Assembly: GCA_000715605.1 (NCBI GenBank)
Contig: KL568611.1
Span: 17,947-24,304, forward strand
Reading direction: 5' to 3'
Length of the DNA stretch: 6,358 bases
DNA from: Streptomyces speibonae
GTDB lineage: Bacteria; Actinomycetota; Actinomycetes; Streptomycetales; Streptomycetaceae
Shown here in pieces: positions 1-6,358 of this stretch (its first letter is position 1; every line of letters begins with the position of its first letter). The notes under the pieces were generated by a model. That model had not been told where the DNA came from. It did no database searches and worked only from the letters and a program-made list of their open reading frames with translations. Position numbers and translations under genes: made by a program.

Positions 1-2
1 AG

Positions 3-1202
3 CCGGTGGTCGGCCAGGCGACGGACGGCGTCGGCCGCCGCGGTCGTGTCGCCCGCCGTGAGGGCCCGGCCGACGGCGGTGAACCGGGCCTCGAGCCCGT
101 CGCGCAGGACGGGGCTGGCGGCCACGGCCTCCTCCGCGCCGAACTGGCGGGCCAGGGCGGCTGCCCGGTCGAGCACGATGCCGGTGGTGCGGCGTGCCTC
201 GCGGGCCTGGTCGGCCTCGGTGCCGGTGCGGTGTCCGACGGTCAGCAGCGTGGTGACGTACTCCTCGGCGGACCGGCCGAAGACGGTCACCAGGGCGTCG
301 AGCTGGTCGCCGGTGGCGGGGGGCTGGTCACCGAAGTAGCGTTCGGCGCGGCCCCGGGCGCGGTACGTCTCGGGGGACGGTTCGGCGTGCTGCCACAGTG
401 CCGCGCAGACGAGGCCGAAGGCGGCGGCGTCCGCGCCGCGTTCGGCGTCGACGAGGGCGAGCAGGGCGCGGCCGGCGAGGCCCGCCTGGTCCTCCTCGCC
501 GAGGAAGGCGGTCAGCCCGGCGCGTTCGGGGCCGCGCAGAGCGAGGAGCCGTTCGGGGGCGCCGGGCCGGGTCGACCAGTGCAGCAGGGCCTGGGCGTCG
601 AGGCGGTCGTCGCCGGGGTGGCGCCGGCCGCCCTCGGTGTCGTAGCGGCCCAGGCGCAGGCGGCGCTGGGCGAGCGCGGTGAGGGCGTACTGGCGGGACA
701 GCCAGCCGCCGGGCACGGACGGCCAGCCGCCGGGCGGAGTGGCGTCGAGCAGGGCTTCGGCGGCCCAGTTGACGTCCTTGAGTCCGGGGTCCGTCTGCCG
801 GGCACCGAACGACTCGCGGACGACGTCCCAGCTGTCGACCGTGTCGATGCGCAGTTTGTGGACGCGGGCGAGGATCGCCGGGTCCAGTTCGTTCTGCTCG
901 CGGTCGGTGAGGACGACCAGGACGGCGGGGCCGGGGCGGCGGCCCGCCAGGTGGTCGAGGACGAGTTCGTGGACGGCGAGCGGGGAGGGCGCCACCGCCA
1001 CGCCCGCCGTGCGGCCCTCGCCCCAGACGGGTGCGGCGGGGCCGTCCCACTGGGGTGCGGACCGCAGCAGCACGACCCGTCTGCGCTGCTGCTCCTCTCC
1101 GGTCAGGGAGGCTTCGAGGCGCGTCTGGGAGGACAGGTACTGGGTGACGGTCGCCGTGTTCAAACGGACCGCGCCCGGAGCCACGGTGGCGGTGTCCGTC
1201 AT
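3..1202 (-). CDS. pglZ: PglZ, N-terminal 400 residues (partial; runs off left edge)
   Basis: Open minus-strand frame from an ATG at 1202 to the window edge with no stop; I translated it by hand because it has no end here. It begins [20 protein letters not shown]. Segments that fit the N-terminal region of PglZ proteins are [12 protein letters not shown] (residues 43-54), [18 protein letters not shown] (94-111), [23 protein letters not shown] (112-134) and a following [15 protein letters not shown] stretch. The rest is Leu/Ala/Arg-rich and helical. The alkaline-phosphatase-superfamily core that defines PglZ lies further downstream and is not in the window, so catalytic residues cannot be judged. 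In the described Pgl system PglZ suppresses PglX toxicity. The start is set by a four-base ATGA overlap with the pglY stop, implying translational coupling in one operon. The frame has no TTA codons. Identification rests on the N-terminal pattern plus position directly after pglY. Confidence 0.85.
   Translation of the reverse strand, partial: MTDTATVAPGAVRLNTATVTQYLSSQTRLEASLTGEEQQRRRVVLLRSAPQWDGPAAPVWGEGRTAGVAVAPSPLAVHELVLDHLAGRRPGPAVLVVLTDREQNELDPAILARVHKLRIDTVDSWDVVRESFGARQTDPGLKDVNWAAEALLDATPPGGWPSVPGGWLSRQYALTALAQRRLRLGRYDTEGGRRHPGDDRLDAQALLHWSTRPGAPERLLALRGPERAGLTAFLGEEDQAGLAGRALLALVDAERGADAAAFGLVCAALWQHAEPSPETYRARGRAERYFGDQPPATGDQLDALVTVFGRSAEEYVTTLLTVGHRTGTEADQAREARRTTGIVLDRAAALARQFGAEEAVAASPVLRDGLEARFTAVGRALTAGDTTAAADAVRRLADHR
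701..735. repeat. 14-bp direct repeat inside pglZ (21-bp period)
   Basis: GCCAGCCGCCGGGC occurs at 701-714 and 722-735, exactly 21 bp apart. In PglZ this encodes two PGGW motifs seven residues apart (residues 157-160 and 164-167). It keeps the reading frame, so it may be a small in-frame duplication or a structural turn repeat. Confidence 0.6.
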
Positions 1203-4200
1203 TCGATGACCTGCCAGGTGATCTCGATGGTCGCGTTCGGGTTGCGGGCGGCCAGGTCGGCCAGTTCCGCCTGGAGGTCGTCGACGGCCCGGGACACGGT
1301 TGTGCTGCGGCGCCCGGACTTCCGTGCCGTGCCGCCGTTCCCCGAGGAGGGCGGCGTCTCCGGCTGGGTGTAGGGGATACGCGGGTCGCTGGTCCGCGTG
1401 TCCAGGGACTGGGCGTCGGCCGTGGCGGGCTGGGGTGCGACGGGCGCGGGCGGCGGGGTGGCCGCGGCTTGGGCGCGCTTGATCAGCGCGACGACTTCGC
1501 GCTGGGTGCGGATCAGTGCGTCGCGCAGGTCGGCGGTGCGCTGGTCGTCGCGGGCCACGTTGCGCAGCGAGTCGAGCAGCGCCTCGCCCTCGGGGCCGAG
1601 CCCGGCCGCGAGCTCCAGGGTGCCCCAGGGGGCCGAGGCGACCGCCTCCGCGATGGCGCGGGCCTTCTTGATGGAGGTGCCGTACCGGTCCGCGCTGGTC
1701 TCGCCCAGGTCGAAGGAGGCAAGAGCCTCCACAGTCTTCTTCGCCCCGGCAGCACCCTTGCCGGCCTCCGCCGTGAGGGTGTCCAGCAGTTCCAGGGAGC
1801 GGCGGGCGAGGGCGAGCCGTCCGGTGTCGGCGGTCTGGTCGAGGCCGAGGAAGGAGGCGTGCGTCTCCAACTGGTGCACGAGGTCGGCCGCGTGGTCCCG
1901 GTGGGCACGGGCCGCCTCGATGATCTGGCGGGCGAACTGGTTGACCATCCGGCCGCGGCGCAGGGTGGGGGGCTTCGCCCCGAAGACGGTCTCGAAACGC
2001 TGTCGTGCGGTGTCCCAGTCCGACTCGGCGGGCAGCGGCTGGCTGCGCAGCGCGTCGTGGTCCTTGATCGCGGACAGTTCGGGTGCGGGGTCGAGGACGG
2101 TGCCGCCGCGTACCCACACCCTGTCGTCCATCTCGGCGAAGGCGGCGACGACGAGCCGGGCGAGGAAGTCGGGCAGGCCGCGCGGGTCGGGCCGGTCGGT
2201 CCAGTCGGTGAGCGTGATCAGGGACAGGTCCCCGGTGACGCCCTGGGAGCGGGCGAGCTGACGGAAGTGGTCGGCCCAGTAGCGGGACAGCTCGAAGTAC
2301 GCCTCCTTCTGCTGTCCGAGGCGCAGGGGCTCGGCGATCCGCCGCATGGCGCCCCGGTCGCCCGCCGGGACCTCCACCCGCCCGTCGCGTGCCTCGGCTG
2401 CGGCCCGTACGTGGGTGAACACCTTCTTGGTGTCGGCGGGCTTGACGGCGGTGCCGGTGGCCTCGGGGTCGAGGTCGGGGTGGGCCGGGTACTGGTGGGC
2501 GATCAGCTTGCCCGCGACGTGCCGGATGCCGTCGTGCAGGCTCTGGCCGAAGGACAGGGTGAGTTCGTCGACGTCGGGCAGCGCGACGAGGTGGTCGTCG
2601 AAGTCGGGCACGACGTCGGCGGGCTGCTTCTGGGCAAGGCCGTACGCCTGCTTGAAGGCGCCCTTGACCTGCTTGAGCAGGGCCTCGCGCTGGGTTTCGA
2701 GCAGGCCCTTGGCGCGGCTGCGGTTGTCGGCGTTGAGGTGGCCGGCGTACTGGGTGTCGAAGCGGTGTTCGTCGGCGAGGGCCTTGTCGATGACGACGAG
2801 GCGCCGGAAGTCCTGGAAGCGCTGCGCGGACAGATGCGCGGGCAGCCAGGCGACGGTGCGGGACCGCTCGCCCTGCTGGCGTTCGCGCAGCCGCTGGATG
2901 CGGTTGGCGTCCTCGACCGGGCCCCACTCACCCTCGTCGAAGGGGAGGTCTATGGCGATGCGCCAGCGGCCCTCCTCCTGCGGCATGAGGTCATGGTCGG
3001 GCAGTTCGTCCTCGTCGGCGACGTTGCCGAAGACGATCTCGGCGGTGCGGGCGGTGCCGCGCCAGGTGAAGTTGAGCAGATCGCTCAACTGGCCGTGTTC
3101 GACGCCCAGTTCCTCCGACAGCAGGCGGCGGGCGAGCGCGGCCCGGTTGCCGGGGTTGTCGTTGACCTGGGCGTTGGCGATGACGGAGTCCACGTCGACG
3201 CCGGAGAGTTCGAGGCGGACGCCGGGGTTGGCGTCGGTGCCGGTCTCCTTGATCTCGGGGAACCTGGCCGCCCATTCGGCGACCTTGTTCTTGATGATGC
3301 CGACCTCGGCGCCGGGGATGGGTGCGAGGACCGATCCGTGGTTGAGCGCGCCGAGCCGCCGGATGGTGAGTTCCGACAGCGCGGGCACGCTGGGCGCGAG
3401 CGCCGACAGCAGCAGGGTGCACACCAGCCGGTTGTCACCGATGAACATCCGGCAGCCGTTGAGCTTCTTCGGGTCGGTGAGGGTCTCGGGCCGGCTGCGG
3501 TACTGCTCGACGTCGTCCTCGGTGATGTCGTACGAGCTGAGCAGGTACGGCCGCAGCTTGGTCTTGTACAGCTTGTCGGCGGCGTCGAAGACGACCTTGA
3601 GGCTGTCGGTGAACGGCTTGTCGCCGCCCTGGGCGATCACCGGGTAGAGGTCGCCGACGGGGACGAGCTGGCCGAGGCGGAGTTCGTCGCGGTGGTCGGC
3701 GAGGAGCTGGCCCATCAGCTTCAGACCGGTGCGGGAGCGCTGCAGCGCGGACGAGATGTGGACGAGGGTGTCCATGAACGCGGGCGAGAACGGGTACGTC
3801 AGCCGGAACGACTCCGCGTCCGCCCCGGTGGTGCCCTTCTCGGAGCCGAGCAGGGTGTCCCAGACCTGGGGTCCGACCCGCTTGGTCTGCTCAAAGGCTG
3901 CGTCGACCTGCTGGGCCGCGTCGGCGTCCTTGGGCTTGAGGAGGCGGGCGTGGGCGATCTGCGGGAGGTTGCGGTCCTCCAGGGTGATCTTGTCGAACCG
4001 GCCGGAGGCGAGGTTCAGGGTGTCCTGGATGGACGACTCGGCCGCGCCGGACACCTCCTCGCCGACCAGCTCGCGCAGGTCGCGCTGGCGGGCGATGAAC
4101 GAGACGACGGGGATGGCGCGGCGGGCGTCGCCGCCCTCGACGAAGTTCGTGATCTTGCTGGCTTCCCGGGCCACGAACTTCTGGTCGTGGATGAGGGTGG

Positions 4201-5086
4201 CCAGCCAGAGGATCAGCTCGTCCATGAAAAGGATCAGGCCGTCGTAGCCGAGCGACTTGGCGTGCTCGGCGATGACGGACAGGCCGGCGTCCAGGGAGAT
4301 GAAGCCGTGTTCGTCCTCGGCTGCGTTCCTGGTGAAGCCGGGGAGGAGATTGGTGCCGGCGTCGTTGACCAGTTTGGCGCGCAGTTCCGCCGGGGTGGAG
4401 GGATTGGTGAGGTTGAGCGGGACGCCCGCCTCGTGGTTCTCCTCGGCGGCGAGAGCGGTGTCGAGGAGCTGCGGGGTCCAGGCGAAGCCCTCGCCCCACT
4501 CGTCCTCCTCGCCGTCGTCGGCGTCGCCGCTGCCCAGGCCGCGGATGACGGCCTCGTCGCCCATGGTCGCGCGCATGGCGCGGATGTCGGCGAAGAGGGA
4601 GTCGGTCCGGTAGACCTGCGGGGTCGGGGCGTCCGGGTGGAGTTTTTTGACGTGGTGCACGTACCCGCCGAGCACCCGCTGCTCCAGGGCCTTCGCGCCG
4701 AGCATGTGGTACGGCACCAGCAGGAACTTCTTGCCGTCCGTGCTCAGCCAGTCGTGCCTGGTCAGGACCGGGTCGAACTCGGTACGGGCCCGGGCCGCCG
4801 GGTTGCCGCTGAGCAGTGCGTACAGCACGGCCATGAAGTGCGACTTACCGGAACCGAACGAGCCGTGGAGATAGGCCGCCTTGGAGCGGTGCCCGTCCAG
4901 CGCGGACTTGATGAGGGCCAGCGCCTCGTCGAAGTTGTCCAGCAGCCGCTCGGTGACGACGTAGTCCTTGAGCGCGTACTGGGCGCCGTCGGGTGTCGTG
5001 GCCTCGGCGAGGGACAGCACGAAGTCCGAGGTGGAGATGGACTCCTTGATGTCGATGACATCGCGGAGGAGGGGCGGCTGGGCCAT
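1199..5086 (-). CDS. pglY: PglY, P-loop ATPase of the Pgl (BREX type 2) phage defence system
   Basis: Complete 1295-residue protein, close to the length I recall for S. coelicolor PglY (about 1290). It starts [20 protein letters not shown], a typical PglY/BrxC opening. Walker A is GSFGSGKS (residues 75-82) and Walker B is GLILFMDE (283-290, Asp289/Glu290), so the ATPase site looks intact. A sensor-like stretch, [11 protein letters not shown], follows at 327-337. Between the Walker motifs is an acidic segment (about 187-199). The middle is long, mixed and helical. A Pro/Ala/Thr/Ser-rich linker (about 1209-1250) leads to a short C-terminal helix and a strand-like end (IEITWQVIE). In Pgl, PglY is needed with PglW, PglX and PglZ for resistance to phages such as phiC31; its exact mechanical role is unsettled. 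The ATG at 5086 is the only sensible start: the frame upstream is open to a stop at 5288-5290 but has no ATG, GTG or TTG. The stop overlaps the pglZ start. There are no TTA codons, so no direct bldA dependence. Confidence 0.93.
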   Translation of the reverse strand: MAQPPLLRDVIDIKESISTSDFVLSLAEATTPDGAQYALKDYVVTERLLDNFDEALALIKSALDGHRSKAAYLHGSFGSGKSHFMAVLYALLSGNPAARARTEFDPVLTRHDWLSTDGKKFLLVPYHMLGAKALEQRVLGGYVHHVKKLHPDAPTPQVYRTDSLFADIRAMRATMGDEAVIRGLGSGDADDGEEDEWGEGFAWTPQLLDTALAAEENHEAGVPLNLTNPSTPAELRAKLVNDAGTNLLPGFTRNAAEDEHGFISLDAGLSVIAEHAKSLGYDGLILFMDELILWLATLIHDQKFVAREASKITNFVEGGDARRAIPVVSFIARQRDLRELVGEEVSGAAESSIQDTLNLASGRFDKITLEDRNLPQIAHARLLKPKDADAAQQVDAAFEQTKRVGPQVWDTLLGSEKGTTGADAESFRLTYPFSPAFMDTLVHISSALQRSRTGLKLMGQLLADHRDELRLGQLVPVGDLYPVIAQGGDKPFTDSLKVVFDAADKLYKTKLRPYLLSSYDITEDDVEQYRSRPETLTDPKKLNGCRMFIGDNRLVCTLLLSALAPSVPALSELTIRRLGALNHGSVLAPIPGAEVGIIKNKVAEWAARFPEIKETGTDANPGVRLELSGVDVDSVIANAQVNDNPGNRAALARRLLSEELGVEHGQLSDLLNFTWRGTARTAEIVFGNVADEDELPDHDLMPQEEGRWRIAIDLPFDEGEWGPVEDANRIQRLRERQQGERSRTVAWLPAHLSAQRFQDFRRLVVIDKALADEHRFDTQYAGHLNADNRSRAKGLLETQREALLKQVKGAFKQAYGLAQKQPADVVPDFDDHLVALPDVDELTLSFGQSLHDGIRHVAGKLIAHQYPAHPDLDPEATGTAVKPADTKKVFTHVRAAAEARDGRVEVPAGDRGAMRRIAEPLRLGQQKEAYFELSRYWADHFRQLARSQGVTGDLSLITLTDWTDRPDPRGLPDFLARLVVAAFAEMDDRVWVRGGTVLDPAPELSAIKDHDALRSQPLPAESDWDTARQRFETVFGAKPPTLRRGRMVNQFARQIIEAARAHRDHAADLVHQLETHASFLGLDQTADTGRLALARRSLELLDTLTAEAGKGAAGAKKTVEALASFDLGETSADRYGTSIKKARAIAEAVASAPWGTLELAAGLGPEGEALLDSLRNVARDDQRTADLRDALIRTQREVVALIKRAQAAATPPPAPVAPQPATADAQSLDTRTSDPRIPYTQPETPPSSGNGGTARKSGRRSTTVSRAVDDLQAELADLAARNPNATIEITWQVIE
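1210..1215 (-). promoter_or_regulatory. Ribosome binding site of pglZ inside the pglY end
   Basis: GGCAGG on the minus strand lies 7 nt before the pglZ ATG (1202), within the last codons of pglY. With the ATGA overlap it fixes the pglZ start and suggests translational coupling between the two proteins. Confidence 0.55.
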
Positions 5087-5098
5087 TGCGGGTTCTCG

Positions 5099-5104
5099 CT
5101 CCCT
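5099..5104 (-). promoter_or_regulatory. Ribosome binding site of pglY
   Basis: AGGGAG on the minus strand, followed by 12 nt to the ATG at 5086, slightly longer than usual. A weaker GAG 8 nt from the ATG (5097-5095) could contribute instead. Confidence 0.5.
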
Positions 5105-5140
5105 GACGGTGGTCGCTGCTGCTGGCTCGTACTCGGTGTC

Positions 5141-5200
5141 GCCCGGGGTCCGCAGCCGAGGCCCGGGGCCGGTCCGAGGTGCGGGGCCGGGGCTCTCAGA
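5141..5200. repeat. Imperfect direct repeats with about 20-bp spacing
   Basis: GCCCGGGG occurs at 5141 and again at 5161, each followed by a similar C/G-rich stretch ending CCGAG. A third related segment, GCGGGGCC, starts at 5181. The spacing of about 20 bp is close to two helical turns. G+C-rich sequence makes such matches easy by chance, so this may be only compositional. It lies 55-115 bp upstream of the pglY start. Confidence 0.3.
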
Positions 5201-5255
5201 TGTACGGATGGCCGGTGCGGCGGGCCGAGCGTTCTGTTCGGCGGCGCGGACGGAT

Positions 5256-5304
5256 CCGGTCCTGAGGTGAGCGGACGGACACCACGCTCACGGCATAGGA
5301 CCGG
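5256..5304. promoter_or_regulatory. Compound inverted repeat (hairpin or operator) upstream of pglY
   Basis: Two nested perfect inverted repeats share nearly one centre: CCGGTCCT (5256-5263) with AGGACCGG (5297-5304), and GTGAGCG (5267-5273) with CGCTCAC (5285-5291). They are separated by a 3/5-nt internal loop and close on an 11-nt loop (5274-5284). One mismatch further out, two more pairs can form (5254/5306 and 5253/5307). That gives 15-17 paired positions, 170-220 bp upstream of the pglY ATG. It could be a DNA operator for a dimeric regulator, or, if transcribed, a leader hairpin; no T-run follows on either strand. Confidence 0.55.
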
Positions 5305-5383
5305 GTCAGGTCGGGTGGATTCGCGACGTCTGCACTTCTCGTCCCCCTCGCACTGAACGTCACCCGTACGGCCTGCGCATAGC

Positions 5384-5389
5384 ACCCTA
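5384..5389 (-). promoter_or_regulatory. Possible -10-like element (TAGGGT)
   Basis: Minus-strand TAGGGT matches the TANNNT pattern of Streptomyces sigma-70-type promoters and lies about 300 bp upstream of pglY, before the compound dyad. No TTGAC-like -35 is found 16-19 bp upstream; that stretch is a G-run. A transcript from here would place the dyad in its 5' leader. This is a weak, pattern-only call. Confidence 0.15.
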
Positions 5390-5441
5390 CATCGGTACTC
5401 CCCTCCCCCCTGTGCCGTATACCCCCACGCACCTCCCGTGC

Positions 5442-5484
5442 CGATCGCCCGGCCCCTTGCTGTAAGGCGCTACGGCCGCGATCG
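5442..5484 (-). terminator. Candidate terminator hairpin spanning the TPR stop codon
   Basis: Outer arms CGATCGC (5442-5448) and GCGATCG (5478-5484) are perfect inverted repeats. Inside them GGCC (5451-5454) pairs with GGCC (5474-5477), and CCTT (5455-5458) pairs with AAGG (5464-5467) around a 5-nt loop. That is 15 base pairs with a 2-nt bulge on one side and a 6-nt bulge on the other. The TAG stop (5472-5470) sits in the larger bulge. No T-run follows, as is common for Streptomyces terminators, so function is inferred from position and structure only. Confidence 0.5.
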
Positions 5485-6358
5485 ACCCGCTCTGTAGGCG
5501 TCCAGCAGGTTCCGGCTCGCGCCTGTGAAGGGGTGCTCGGGCCCCAGACCGCGGTCCCGCCGCTCGGCGACGTCGGTCATCAGAGCGATTGCCTCCTCCA
5601 GGTGTCCGAGCGCGGCTCGGGTCCGGGAGAGGAGCTGCCGAGCGGCGAGCACGATCGGGTATTCGGGCCCGAAGCGCCGCTCGTACGCCTCGACGACTTG
5701 CCGGATCTCCCGGTCGGCCTCGTCGAAGCGGCCGAGCAGGTACAGCGCCCACGCGTGGTTGTGCCGGGCGCCGAGTGTCACGGTGTGGTCGGGGCCGAGG
5801 ATGCGCTCGCACTCGGATGGCAGCGAGAGCAATGTGCCGCCTTCCTCGGTGACCACGTCGGCGGCGGGCAGCATCTCCAGCAGGCCGGCACGGGCCCGCA
5901 GAGTCAGCGGATGCTCAACGCCCAGCGCGGTGCGCCGTCCGGCGACGGTGTCGCGGAGCAGCGTGACGGCTTCTTCCCGCCGACCGAGATTGGCCAGCAC
6001 GAGCTGGAGGCCGTAGCCGCTGTCCGTGGTGTCGGGGTCGTCGGCGCCGAACAGACGCTCCTGGGTGTCCCGGATCGCGCGGAGCGCCGCTTCGGCCTCG
6101 GCGTACCGGCCCAGCCGGAACAGTGCCCGCCCCGCCCTGGAGCGGGCGGCGAGGACCGCACGGTGGTCCGCGCCGAGGTGCCGCCGCGCCAGATCGGCGG
6201 CGTTCCGGGCGGTCTCCCAGGCGGAGACGTAGTCACCGGTCCGGTGCAGGGCCGTGGCCAGCCGCGTCGTGACGGCCAGGGCGTCGGCGGCGGACGACTC
6301 GCCGACGTGCCCGAGCAGGGCCAGCGCGTGCGGCACGAGCAGCCGCAGTCGGGGGTCG
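5470..6358 (-). CDS. Tetratricopeptide-repeat protein, C-terminal 295 residues (5' partial)
   Basis: The frame is open to the right edge. A GTG at 6336 is possible, but the preceding in-frame codons (DPRLRLL, then VPHALALLGH) look like ongoing protein, so the true start is probably outside. From 6177 the protein is built of exact 42-residue units opening with (L/F)G-x-(D/E)-(H/D/Y) followed by a helix pair with an LGR-x-x-EA turn. Units start at 6177, 6051, 5925, 5799 and 5673, with a half unit at 5547 that ends the protein. This is the kinesin-light-chain-like TPR type common at the C-terminus of actinobacterial NB-ARC/STAND ATPases and AfsR-like regulators, where the repeats bind a protein or ligand. 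The third unit (5925-5800) has lost the LGR/EA consensus. No membrane segment is visible. Role unknown: regulator or STAND sensor are both possible. It lies upstream of pglY on the same strand but 383 bp away, so probably a separate transcript. Confidence 0.8.
   Translation of the reverse strand, partial: DPRLRLLVPHALALLGHVGESSAADALAVTTRLATALHRTGDYVSAWETARNAADLARRHLGADHRAVLAARSRAGRALFRLGRYAEAEAALRAIRDTQERLFGADDPDTTDSGYGLQLVLANLGRREEAVTLLRDTVAGRRTALGVEHPLTLRARAGLLEMLPAADVVTEEGGTLLSLPSECERILGPDHTVTLGARHNHAWALYLLGRFDEADREIRQVVEAYERRFGPEYPIVLAARQLLSRTRAALGHLEEAIALMTDVAERRDRGLGPEHPFTGASRNLLDAYRAGRSRP

Larger units (their letters stand above)
5087..5469. other. Intergenic region between the TPR gene and pglY; likely pglYZ control region
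   Basis: 383 bp without a convincing gene. Small open frames here (for example minus 5432-5196, 78 codons) have poor third-position G+C and no well-placed ribosome binding site. In minus-strand order it holds a terminator-like inverted repeat at the TPR stop, a G-rich stretch (5437-5400), a -10-like TAGGGT, a compound dyad (5304-5256) and imperfect 20-bp direct repeats. The pglYZ promoter should be here because the operon is separated from the TPR gene, but I see no clear paired -35/-10. Confidence 0.7.

Noticed and set aside
328..1050. 240-codon Arg/Pro-rich minus-strand frame.
   Set aside because: It is a +1/+2 shadow of pglZ; the Arg/Pro/Gly bias is the usual result of reading G+C-rich codons out of frame.
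6..1373. Plus-strand frame of 455 codons opposite pglZ.
   Set aside because: It is the codon-complement shadow of pglZ; its product is Gly/Ala/Val-rich and resembles no known family.
1469..5356. Plus-strand frame of 1295 codons opposite pglY, the same length as PglY.
   Set aside because: It uses the exact codon-complement frame of pglY and is open only because pglY has no TTA, CTA or TCA codons. Its product is low-complexity Gly/Val/Ala/Leu-rich with no domain. The equal length is coincidence.
4762..5385. 207-codon minus-strand frame overlapping the pglY start.
   Set aside because: It overlaps the conserved PglY N-terminus including Walker A in another frame and is a Ser/Arg/Pro-rich shadow.
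5196..5432. 78-codon minus-strand frame in the intergenic region.
   Set aside because: Third-position G+C is well below that of the real genes, the GGGAGG is too close to the GTG to serve it, and the frame crosses the compound dyad. The product is Arg-rich with no recognisable pattern.
1..6358. tRNA or rRNA genes, CRISPR arrays, insertion sequences, integrase or attachment sites.
   Set aside because: I saw no repeat-spacer pattern, transposase frame, terminal inverted repeats or tRNA-like cloverleaf. Short tRNA-like or att sequences could be missed by eye.

Overview
The window is about 70-75% G+C, has almost no T/A-ending codons, and shows the open antisense and shadow frames typical of Streptomyces-like Actinomycetota. 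Everything convincing lies on the minus strand, so the window reads from right to left. The species is inferred from composition and protein content only.

Layout in transcription order. (1) 6358-5470: the C-terminal part of a tetratricopeptide-repeat protein whose start lies outside the window. Its repeats have an exact 42-residue period. (2) 5469-5087: a 383-bp gap with no convincing gene. It holds a terminator-like inverted repeat over the TPR stop codon, a G-rich stretch, a large compound dyad (5256-5304) and some imperfect 20-bp direct repeats. (3) 5086-1199: a complete 1295-residue P-loop ATPase recognised as PglY (BrxC-like) of the phage growth limitation (Pgl, BREX type 2) defence system. 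(4) 1202-3: the first 400 codons of the next gene, recognised as PglZ. It overlaps pglY by four bases (ATGA) and runs off the left edge before its phosphatase-like domain.

The core finding is therefore a pglY-pglZ operon. In the described Pgl system of Streptomyces coelicolor, PglY (ATPase) and PglZ (alkaline phosphatase superfamily) work with PglX (adenine methyltransferase) and PglW (protein kinase). Together they limit temperate phages such as phiC31, and PglZ counteracts PglX toxicity. PglX and PglW are not in this window and would have to be encoded elsewhere. The TPR protein upstream looks like the sensor end of a larger protein, possibly an NB-ARC/STAND-type ATPase; a link to defence is conjecture. 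The least explained element is the compound dyad between the TPR gene and pglY, the natural place for control of the pglYZ operon.
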